This document shows, in pieces, positions 13,871-20,540 of a DNA stretch of 25,194 bases. The position numbers and the translations under genes are program-made. This DNA is from an uncultured Lachnospiraceae bacterium (lineage in GTDB: Bacteria; Bacillota; Clostridia; Lachnospirales; Lachnospiraceae). The notes under the pieces are model-generated. The model had not been told where the DNA came from, ran no database searches, and saw nothing but the letters and a program-made list of their open reading frames with translations. The number at the start of each line of letters is the position of its first letter. The stretch's first letter is position 1. The DNA lies in the NCBI GenBank assembly GCA_910586405.1, contig CAJUII010000045.1:1-25194 (forward strand), written 5' to 3'.

Positions 13871-15691
13871 TTATTGCGCTGCAATCTTTTCCGCCAGCTC
13901 CTGCAAATACATCCAGCGCTCAAGCTTCTCCTCCAAAAGCTGTTCTGTGCGCTCTTTTTCTTTGGTGAGTTCATTCAGCCTCACAAAGTCGCTGGCATTT
14001 GACGCCATATCACCATCAAGTTTTTCAAGCTGCGCTTCGAGCGCTGCAATCTCATGCTCAATGGTCTCGTATTCTTTTTGCTCTTTATAAGAAAATCTTA
14101 TTTTTTCCTGTCGGTTTTTGATTGTTTTTAAGTTTGCCTGCGCCTGTCCTGCCCCAGCATTTGTGCTGCTCTTTTCGGTTTCCTCCTCCTGCTGCTTTGC
14201 CTGATAATCCGTAAATCCGCCTTCATACTGTCGGATTGTTCCATTTTCAAAAGCAAAAATCCGCCGCACAACCCTGTCGAGAAAATAGCGGTCATGCGAT
14301 ACCGCAATCACAATGCCCTCAAAATGGTCCAGATAGTCCTCCAGAATCGTGAGTGTCTGAATATCCAAATCGTTTGTAGGCTCGTCGAGAATCAGCACAT
14401 TCGGCGCCTCCATCAGCACACGCAGAAGATTCAGCCTGCGCCGCTCTCCGCCGGACAGCTTGCCGAGAAGTCCATACTGTTTCTCTGGCGGAAACAAAAA
14501 TCTGTCCAACATCACCGACGCCGATACAGAACCGTCCACTGTCTGCACATACTCCGCCGTATTTCGGATATAATCAATGACACGCATGTCAGGTTTCATG
14601 TAGGCAAGCCCTGCCTGCGCATCATTTCTGATCTCCTGTGCATAATATCCAAGCTTAATCGTCTGTCCCGTAACGACCGCACCCGAATCAGGCTGCTCAA
14701 TCCCGCAGAGTATTTTCATCAGCGTTGTCTTGCCGCAGCCATTTTCCCCGATAAATCCGATTCTGTCATTTTTGAGAAAAATATAGCTGAAATCCCGAAT
14801 CAGCGTCTTTCCATCATAACTCTTTGTAATCTGCTGTAATTCTACGGTGGTTCTTCCCATGCGGGTGGAGACAGAGCTTAACTCCAACTGCGCCTCCTGC
14901 TGCGGACCGCGCTGCGCGGCGAGCTGCTCATAGCGCTGGATATGTGCTTTTTGTTTCGTGCTTCTGGCGCGCGCGCCGCGTTTCATCCACTCGATTTCCA
15001 CGCGCAGAATGCTCTGCCGCTTGCGCTCTGTGGCATACTCCATGTCCTCGCGCTGCGCCTTCAACTCCAGAAATCCAGTGTAGTTCGTCTGATAGCTGTA
15101 TATTTTTGCCTTATCAATCTCCACAATCCGGTTTGACACACTGTCGAGAAAATACCGGTCATGTGTCACCATCACCAGTGCGCCCCTGTAACTTTTGAGA
15201 TACTCTTCGAGCCAGTCTGCCATCGCGGAATCGAGGTGGTTTGTAGGCTCATCGAGCACCAATATATCTGCCTTTGACAGCAGTGTACTGGCCAGTGCGA
15301 CTCGCTTGCGCTGTCCCCCTGACATTGTGTCCACCTTCATTTCATAGTCCGAAATCCCTAATTTTTGCAACATTGTCTTGGCATCACTTTCAAGAGACCA
15401 CTCGTTTTCGTGGGTACGATTTCCCTCCATAACGGCTTCAAGAACTGTGATATCCCGTTGAAAATCAGGTGTCTGCGGCAGATAACGGACAACGATATTG
15501 TTCGCCCTTGTGACACTCCCGCTATCCGGCTCCTCCATACCAACAAGCATTTTCAGCAAGGTAGTCTTACCTGTGCCATTGATGCCGATAATGCCAATTT
15601 TTTCTGACTCGTCAACGGTAAAAGACGCCTGTTCAAATAGCGGCGTATCTGTATAGTATTTTGTAATATTTTCTATATTGATAAGATTCAT
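13871..15691 (-). CDS. uup: ABC-F ATPase, Uup type
   Basis: This is a soluble twin-ATPase protein with no membrane segments. From ATG 15689-15691 it has 606 residues. AAGGAG lies 9 nt upstream; a longer reading overlaps greA and is rejected. NBD1 has Walker A GINGTGKT (36-43) and MSGGQRKR (123-130). The interdomain linker (about 211-286) contains the basic stretch EIEWMKRGARARSTK, which matches Uup. NBD2 has GENGCGKT (315-322) and LSGGERRR (412-419). Both Walker B motifs end in DEPTN with Glu present. A C-terminal coiled coil (about 521-603, starting RFSYKEQKEYE and ending ERWMYLQEL) is the Uup signature domain. ABC-F proteins act on ribosomes, and Uup has also been tied to branched DNA and ribosome assembly. 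Resistance-type ABC-F (Vga/Msr) is less likely. It is cotranscribed with greA 13 nt upstream. Confidence 0.93.
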   Translation of the reverse strand: MNLINIENITKYYTDTPLFEQASFTVDESEKIGIIGINGTGKTTLLKMLVGMEEPDSGSVTRANNIVVRYLPQTPDFQRDITVLEAVMEGNRTHENEWSLESDAKTMLQKLGISDYEMKVDTMSGGQRKRVALASTLLSKADILVLDEPTNHLDSAMADWLEEYLKSYRGALVMVTHDRYFLDSVSNRIVEIDKAKIYSYQTNYTGFLELKAQREDMEYATERKRQSILRVEIEWMKRGARARSTKQKAHIQRYEQLAAQRGPQQEAQLELSSVSTRMGRTTVELQQITKSYDGKTLIRDFSYIFLKNDRIGFIGENGCGKTTLMKILCGIEQPDSGAVVTGQTIKLGYYAQEIRNDAQAGLAYMKPDMRVIDYIRNTAEYVQTVDGSVSASVMLDRFLFPPEKQYGLLGKLSGGERRRLNLLRVLMEAPNVLILDEPTNDLDIQTLTILEDYLDHFEGIVIAVSHDRYFLDRVVRRIFAFENGTIRQYEGGFTDYQAKQQEEETEKSSTNAGAGQAQANLKTIKNRQEKIRFSYKEQKEYETIEHEIAALEAQLEKLDGDMASNASDFVRLNELTKEKERTEQLLEEKLERWMYLQELAEKIAAQ

Positions 15692-15704
15692 TGACACTAC
15701 TCCT

Positions 15705-16208
15705 TTAGAATTTCCGAAGTGCGATCGAGTCATCGTCCGGCGTATTTTCCACGGACTTGACGATCACATCATAGCCAAAATCACTGTTGACCTGTACATG
15801 TACGGTATCGCCGCATTTATGTCCTGCGAGCGCCTTCCCGATCGGGGATTCGATACTGATCAGCCCTTGCAGGGGGTTGTTGCGCACCGTTGTCACCAGA
15901 CGATATGTCTCTATCGTCCCATCCTCCACAAACTCGACCTCCACCGTCTTATTCAGCCCGATTTCGTCCTCTTTGGCATCCTCCTCAATAATCTGCGCCG
16001 TCCTGATCATCCGCTCCAGATAACGGATACGGCTCTCGTTCTGGTTTTTATATTTCTTGGCAGCATAGTACTCAAAATTCTCGCTGAGATCTCCCTGCGC
16101 GCGGGCTTCCTTTACTGCCTCCAGTGCCTCTTTGCGAATCACAAGCTTTCTGTGCTCGATCTCCTCCTCCATCTTTTTGATGTCATTTCTTGTCAGTTTA
16201 TCGTTCAT
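15705..16208 (-). CDS. greA: transcription elongation factor GreA family
   Basis: This factor inserts a coiled coil into the RNA polymerase secondary channel to stimulate cleavage of backtracked RNA. The 167 residues show the N-terminal coiled coil with the acidic tip in GDLSEN (Asp40, Glu43), next to the conserved ARAQ and FEYYAAK stretch. A C-terminal FKBP-like domain follows, with GLISIESPIGKALAGHKCGD. The length is close to the usual 158-160 residues. The ATG follows AAGGGG at 9-nt spacing. It is the first gene of a greA-uup pair. Many Firmicutes have more than one Gre paralogue, so this could be a second copy and not the housekeeping one. Confidence 0.93.
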   Translation of the reverse strand: MNDKLTRNDIKKMEEEIEHRKLVIRKEALEAVKEARAQGDLSENFEYYAAKKYKNQNESRIRYLERMIRTAQIIEEDAKEDEIGLNKTVEVEFVEDGTIETYRLVTTVRNNPLQGLISIESPIGKALAGHKCGDTVHVQVNSDFGYDVIVKSVENTPDDDSIALRKF

Positions 16209-16278
16209 TTTTCTTTACCCCTTTCAAAACGTTGCATAAAATGTCTGTAGGATGCTTACCTTTGCATACCTTTGCATA

Positions 16279-16306
16279 AGAAATCGAGCAGGTTTTCCTG
16301 CCCGAT
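16279..16306 (-). terminator. terminator of the FNT channel gene
   Basis: On the minus strand ATCGGGCAGG and CCTGCTCGAT pair around a 4-nt loop (one mismatch), followed by TTTCTTAT. It begins 13 nt after the channel gene stop codon and separates it from greA. Confidence 0.75.
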
Positions 16307-16318
16307 AGAAACAGCGCA

Positions 16319-17170
16319 CTATTTTATATTGTTTACCAGCTTGCTCTTATGAATCGCATATAATGGAAGTGCGATAAACACCATGCCGCCGAGGATATTT
16401 CCGATTGTCACCGGAATCAGGTTGGACGCAAATCCGCCGATTGTCAGACTAGATGCTATCTGATCGGCTGTAATGCCGTACAGCTCTTCTGCCTTCGCCA
16501 CATAAGTATCATTTACGCTGGCAATGATGCCTGCCGGAATATAAAACATATTGGCAACACAGTGCTCCCAGCCGCCGATGACGAAGGCACAGATCGGGAA
16601 AAAGATTGCCCATACCTTCCCTGCGATATCCTTCGCGGCAGTCGCCATCAGTACCGCCATGCACACGAGGATATTACAGAGGATTCCAGAACAAACTGCC
16701 CTGAAAGGTGCGATGGTCACTTTTCCATATGCCACCTTGATTGTAAATGCACCGAGCGCTCCGCCGGTGTAATCAAGCAGCCCGCTAAAATATACCAGCG
16801 TCGCGATGAGTACCGCGCCCACCATATTGCTGAAAAATACAATGACCAGCGTCTTGATCATCGCAAGCGCGCTGAACCGTTTATCGACCACGCCGGCAAT
16901 CATCAGGCAGTCCCCGGTAAAAAGCTCTCCCCCGACAAAAACAATCATCATAAGTCCAACAGGGAAGATGCAGCCCGCAAGCGTCTTGGAAAGTCCCTGA
17001 TTCGCGATATTATGTACTGCGGCATTGCTCGACGCGCCGCCAAATGCGATAAATGCGCCCGCCATAATACCTAACAAAATACATTTTAGCAGCGGAATTT
17101 TTGCTTTCCCCTCTCCTGCGGTCATATTTGCGTCCAGCACTTGAACTGGTGAATTAAATGCGTTGTCCAT
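16319..17170 (-). CDS. formate/nitrite transporter (FNT family, FocA-like)
   Basis: This is a pentameric inner-membrane channel for formate or a similar small anion. The 283 residues hold six hydrophobic helices, and the family landmarks are present: GGASSNAAVH in helix 1, GGELFTGDC (about 80-88) for the omega-loop region, and GGWEHCVANMFYIPAG with the central His203 that gates conduction. The length and motifs match FocA-type channels. Because no nitrite reductase is nearby and the organism looks like a fermenter, formate is the most likely substrate. That is an inference, and no pyruvate formate-lyase gene is in the window. ATG 17168-17170 follows AAGGAG. The gene is divergent from the LacI-family gene and ends in its own terminator. 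Confidence 0.93.
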   Translation of the reverse strand: MDNAFNSPVQVLDANMTAGEGKAKIPLLKCILLGIMAGAFIAFGGASSNAAVHNIANQGLSKTLAGCIFPVGLMMIVFVGGELFTGDCLMIAGVVDKRFSALAMIKTLVIVFFSNMVGAVLIATLVYFSGLLDYTGGALGAFTIKVAYGKVTIAPFRAVCSGILCNILVCMAVLMATAAKDIAGKVWAIFFPICAFVIGGWEHCVANMFYIPAGIIASVNDTYVAKAEELYGITADQIASSLTIGGFASNLIPVTIGNILGGMVFIALPLYAIHKSKLVNNIK

Positions 17171-17257
17171 CTCTTCGTACTCCTTTTACTATTTTTTCTG
17201 TTTCTGATAAAGTTTATAGAACATATATGAAATGTGCTCTATCATGACCTGTATATA

Positions 17258-17286
17258 AGTATACCGCATAAAACCATTTTTGTCAC
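17258..17286 (-). promoter_or_regulatory. promoter of the FNT channel gene
   Basis: On the minus strand GTGACA (17281-17286) and TATACT (17258-17263) are separated by 17 nt, about 88 nt before the start codon. Confidence 0.65.
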
Positions 17287-17341
17287 TTCGTTTCATTTCG
17301 AAAATTTTAACATTTTTTAGACATGTTTTTATCCGAATCAG

Positions 17342-17370
17342 TTGAAAACGGTTTCCGTATCGTGTAAACT
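17342..17370 (+). promoter_or_regulatory. lacI-type gene promoter overlapped by a cre/LacI-like operator
   Basis: TTGAAA (17342-17347) and TAAACT (17365-17370) are 17 nt apart. TTGAAAACGGTTTCC (17342-17356) overlaps the -35. It has the central CG of LacI-family sites and matches the Firmicutes CcpA cre consensus at all but the last fixed position. It fits either autoregulation or catabolite control. Confidence 0.65.
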
Positions 17371-17430
17371 TATTTTAGAGTGCGTTAGAACTGCTCTCAA
17401 AGATGAAGATTCCGAAAGTGAGATTAAAAT

Positions 17431-18423
17431 ATGGTAACAATAAAGGATATTGCAAACCGCTTGGGTATCGCGCCAAGCACTGTTTCCAAAGGATTGAATG
17501 ACGCCAATGATATCAGCCCGGAGTTAAAAAAGCTGGTGCTGGATACCGCAATCGAGATGGGATATGTCACAAAGAGAATGAAAAAAGAGACGCGAAAACG
17601 CTTGTGTATTTTTGTTGAAAATATGCAGTATGAAAAACCCGGAGACTTCGGATTTGACATCATTCTTGGTTTTAAACAGGCAGCAGTGCGCGACAATTGG
17701 GAAGTCACCGTCACGCCCGTCACACCGCTTCTGCAACTGCGCGACCCCTACGACCGCTATATGGTTCAAAATGGATATCACGGCGGTTTTCTGATTGGTT
17801 TTGCCCTGAAGGACCCTTGGATGGCACAGCTTCGAACCACCACAATCCCGACAGTGCTCTTTGACAATTATATCACCAAAAATCCAAATGTCGCCTATGT
17901 TGGCACTGACAGTTTCGAGGGAATCGACTTGGCAATCGACCATTTGACAGAGCTTGGCCACACCAAAATTGCCCTGCTCAACGGCTCTCCTGACTCGATG
18001 GTCACAAGCAACCGTTATGATGCCTATGCAAGCAGTATGCAGAGCCATAAACTAGCGCTTGACGAAAATCTGGTCGCATTTGGTCATTATGTTGAGGACA
18101 GTGCGAAGTACCATCTGCCGGCATTAATCGAAAATGGTGCCACTGCAATCATCTGCGGCAATGATCTTCTGGCTGTGGGTGTCATTCGGGAATGCGGGCG
18201 GCTACATATCAAAATCCCGCAGGAGATCAGTGTCGTAGGCTTTGATAACCTTCCTATTTCAGAGGAGATCACACCAGCCCTGACTACGATCAATCAGGAC
18301 CGGATAGATCTTGGCCGCAACTCCTACGCTGCGCTTTACTGGCTGATTGCAAAGGTGCCCATCTCACGATCGATGCTGAGACCGCGCCTGATTGTGCGCG
18401 ATTCAACCTGCCAAATATCATAA
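17431..18423 (+). CDS. LacI/GalR-family transcriptional regulator
   Basis: This is a sugar-responsive DNA-binding repressor of 330 residues. The N-terminal helix-turn-helix is TIKDIANRLGIAPSTVSKGLND (about 3-24), followed by the hinge region (DTAIEMGY). The periplasmic-binding-protein-like sensor runs from about 55 to the end. It includes VGTDSFEGIDLAIDHLTELGH (about 155-176), typical of the family, and ISVVGFDNLPISEEITPALTTI near 270-290. Its ribosome binding site is weak (AAAGTGAG). The effector is unknown. It has a candidate operator on its own promoter, and a related palindrome lies in front of the GH13 gene at 7560, so a maltodextrin-related role is possible but unproven. Its 3' end overlaps the converging decarboxylase gene by 6 bp. 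Confidence 0.93.
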   Translation: MVTIKDIANRLGIAPSTVSKGLNDANDISPELKKLVLDTAIEMGYVTKRMKKETRKRLCIFVENMQYEKPGDFGFDIILGFKQAAVRDNWEVTVTPVTPLLQLRDPYDRYMVQNGYHGGFLIGFALKDPWMAQLRTTTIPTVLFDNYITKNPNVAYVGTDSFEGIDLAIDHLTELGHTKIALLNGSPDSMVTSNRYDAYASSMQSHKLALDENLVAFGHYVEDSAKYHLPALIENGATAIICGNDLLAVGVIRECGRLHIKIPQEISVVGFDNLPISEEITPALTTINQDRIDLGRNSYAALYWLIAKVPISRSMLRPRLIVRDSTCQIS

Positions 18424-19683
18424 TTTATTATAAATATCAAAGCAGTCAAACGTCGCAAAGTAATCCTTTGGTGTCTCTGCGCGTCTGATGAGCCGCACTG
18501 TTTTGTCCTCCTGCAATAAAAGCTCTGCGGACTTTAATTTGCCATTGTAATTATAGCCCATAGAAAAACCATGTGCCCCTGTGTCATGAATGACAAGATA
18601 ATCGCCTGTATCAATCTTTGGAAGCATTCTGTCAACCGCAAATTTATCGTTATTTTCACAGAGAGAACCTGTAATATCATATTTGTGGTCACAGGGTGCA
18701 GTCTCCTTGCCAAGCACTGTAATATGATGGTATGCACCGTACATGGCTGGTCTCATCAGATTGACTGCACAGGCATCAACGCCGATATATTCTTTGTGCG
18801 TATGTTTCTCATGGATTGCTTTGACAACAAGATGTCCGTATGGTCCCATCATAAAACGTCCAAGTTCTGTATAGATTGCCACATCTCCCATTCCGGCAGG
18901 CACAAGCACCTCCTCATATACCTTTCTCACGCCCTCGCCGATTGCCCTGATGTCATTTGGCTCCTGGTCTGGCCGGTAAGGAATCCCAATGCCGCCTGAC
19001 AGATTGATAAACCGTATGTCTGCCCCAGTCTCCTTCTTTAACTGTACTGCCACTTCAAACAATGTCTTTGCAAGTGTGGGATAATATTCATTTGTGACTG
19101 TATTGCTTGCCAGAAACGCATGGATTCCAAAGTGCTTCACACCCTTTTCCCTGAGTATCCGAAATCCCTCAAAGAGCTGCTCTGTCGTGAAGCCGTACTT
19201 CGCATCTCCCGGATTATCCATAATATCCGTTGTAATCTTGAAAAGCCCGCCCGGATTATAACGGCAGGAGATCGTTTCCGGCAGCCTGCCAATCGTCTTT
19301 TCCAGAAACTCAATGTGCGAGATATCATCTAAATTGATCGTGGCACCGATTTTTGCCGCATATTCAAACTCCTCCGCCGGCGTATCGTTCGAGGAAAACA
19401 TGATGTCCTCTCCCTTAATTCCCATCGCGTCGCTGAGCATCAGCTCGGTGAGTGACGAGCAGTCACAGCCGCAGCCGTATTCGCGCAGAATATCAATGAG
19501 AAACGGATTAGGTGTCGCCTTCACTGCAAAAAATTCTTTAAATCCTTTGTTCCATGCAAATGCCTCCTTCAATGCCTGTGCATTCCTGCGGATTCCTTTT
19601 TCATCATAAATATGAAATGGTGTCGGATACGTTTTTACGATTTCCTCAATCTGTTCCTTGGTAACAAATGCTTCCTTTTTCAT
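18418..19683 (-). CDS. lysA: diaminopimelate decarboxylase (PLP fold III)
   Basis: This enzyme decarboxylates meso-diaminopimelate to L-lysine, the last step of lysine synthesis, in the cytoplasm. The 421-residue protein has the PLP lysine at 55 (FFAVKATPNP), the barrel motif GCGCDCSSLTEL, and the PLP-phosphate glycine loop LSGGIGIPY (about 229-237). CENNDKF stands in the active-site Cys motif that is CESGD-like in classical LysA. The HAFLAS segment replaces the more usual HIGSQ, so this is a divergent member, and other fold III amino acid decarboxylases are an alternative. ATG 19681-19683 uses an AAAGGAG site inside the end of the TrmB gene, only 3 nt away, so they are coupled. There is no room for a terminator at the 3' end, which overlaps the converging LacI gene. 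Confidence 0.85.
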   Translation of the reverse strand: MKKEAFVTKEQIEEIVKTYPTPFHIYDEKGIRRNAQALKEAFAWNKGFKEFFAVKATPNPFLIDILREYGCGCDCSSLTELMLSDAMGIKGEDIMFSSNDTPAEEFEYAAKIGATINLDDISHIEFLEKTIGRLPETISCRYNPGGLFKITTDIMDNPGDAKYGFTTEQLFEGFRILREKGVKHFGIHAFLASNTVTNEYYPTLAKTLFEVAVQLKKETGADIRFINLSGGIGIPYRPDQEPNDIRAIGEGVRKVYEEVLVPAGMGDVAIYTELGRFMMGPYGHLVVKAIHEKHTHKEYIGVDACAVNLMRPAMYGAYHHITVLGKETAPCDHKYDITGSLCENNDKFAVDRMLPKIDTGDYLVIHDTGAHGFSMGYNYNGKLKSAELLLQEDKTVRLIRRAETPKDYFATFDCFDIYNKL

Positions 19684-19686
19684 TGT

Positions 19687-20418
19687 CTATTGTTCTCCTT
19701 TGCTTAGTTCAATTAATTTTATCTCATTTCGAAGAGATTCCTTAAAGACATTGACAAAATTTTTCTGACCACAATACAGACAACTGTCTGTGATATCCCC
19801 TGTCATCTCGCCCGTCAGGACATAGCTGGAATCGACAATCAGCCGTAGCTGACCATTTTTATTATCAGCGCTGTCTGTCTGATAGACGATACTTCCCTCA
19901 ATCTCCCTCTCCGGCAAGCCGTTGATGAGCAGCACTACCTTTTTTCCCTCTCTGGCAAGCCGTTCCAGATGTGGCCGGAACAGCTCTAAATACTCTATGG
20001 AAATAGACAGGTAGACTCTGTATGCAACATGTTCAAGCATATTGTATATCTTATCTAAAATATGCTGCGGCCCGCTGATTGTGATATAGCCGTCCGAGTG
20101 GTCTGTCAGTTGTGGAAGCTGCGCGACAAGTTCTTGCTTTAGTCCCATCAGCCGCCGAATCTTATTTTGGCAGAAATCCTCGATTGGAACTGCTGTGTAT
20201 TTGTTCGTCTCGCCCTCTAATAGATATGCCGCCCCCTCGTCCACAAGCGCCGCGAGTGCACTATATACATTTGAGCGCGAAATCCCCGTGAGTTTCGACA
20301 CTTCATATCCCGACAAATCCTTGCTTCGCAGCAGGCACATATAGATCGTTGCTTCCTGTCTGGTCAGACCGAACTGTACAAGCTTCTCCGTCAGGACACC
20401 CAATGCAGCGTTATCCAT
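19687..20418 (-). CDS. TrmB-family transcriptional regulator
   Basis: This is a 243-residue regulator starting at ATG 20416-20418, 7 nt after GGAGGA. A GTG five codons further upstream overlaps that site and is rejected. The N-terminal winged helix (about 12-75) reads LTRQEATIYMCLLRSKDLS, then GYEVSKLTGISRSNVYSALAAL, the TrmB pattern. The C-terminal part resembles the PLD-like regulator domain (SIEYLELFRPHLERLAREGKKVVLLING) and ends with a CLYCGQKNF segment holding two cysteines. TrmB proteins are best known from archaeal sugar control and are less common in bacteria. Here the gene is coupled to a diaminopimelate decarboxylase with a 3-nt gap, suggesting control by lysine, a related amino acid or cell-wall state (inference). 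Confidence 0.88.
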   Translation of the reverse strand: MDNAALGVLTEKLVQFGLTRQEATIYMCLLRSKDLSGYEVSKLTGISRSNVYSALAALVDEGAAYLLEGETNKYTAVPIEDFCQNKIRRLMGLKQELVAQLPQLTDHSDGYITISGPQHILDKIYNMLEHVAYRVYLSISIEYLELFRPHLERLAREGKKVVLLINGLPEREIEGSIVYQTDSADNKNGQLRLIVDSSYVLTGEMTGDITDSCLYCGQKNFVNVFKESLRNEIKLIELSKGEQ

Positions 20419-20469
20419 GAATCGCTCCTCCACACATCAAAATCTTTGTTAGTAGTATTCAATAGGAAC

Positions 20470-20498
20470 ACTATACTATGTCCTGCGGTAAATGTCAA
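20470..20498 (-). promoter_or_regulatory. strong promoter of the trmB-lysA pair
   Basis: On the minus strand a perfect TTGACA (20493-20498) and TATAGT (20470-20475) are 17 nt apart. AGTAT and ATACT repeats flank the start region (about 20453-20476) and may form the regulator site. Confidence 0.85.
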
Positions 20499-20499
20499 G

Positions 20500-20531
20500 A
20501 AGGGACTGCCGCTTTCACGACAATCCCCCTT
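20500..20531 (-). terminator. terminator of the BlaI/M56 operon
   Basis: On the minus strand AAGGGGGATTGTCG pairs with CGGCAGTCCCTT (12 pairs including G-T pairs, with a 2-nt bulge) around a 6-nt loop. It lies 9 nt beyond the M56 stop codon and directly abuts the -35 of the next promoter. Confidence 0.6.
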
Positions 20532-20540
20532 CCTCGAATA

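Noticed and set aside
14294..14839. 181-codon plus-strand frame opposite the ABC-F gene
   Set aside because: Antisense shadow with no start context; the Uup-type gene is unambiguous.
15692..15733. 14-codon extension of the ABC-F gene
   Set aside because: It would overlap the end of greA, and the ATG at 15691 has a well-placed AAGGAG.
17301..17336. Imperfect inverted repeat around AACATTTTTTAGACATGTTTTT
   Set aside because: Arms are short and A/T-biased; chance similarity is likely.
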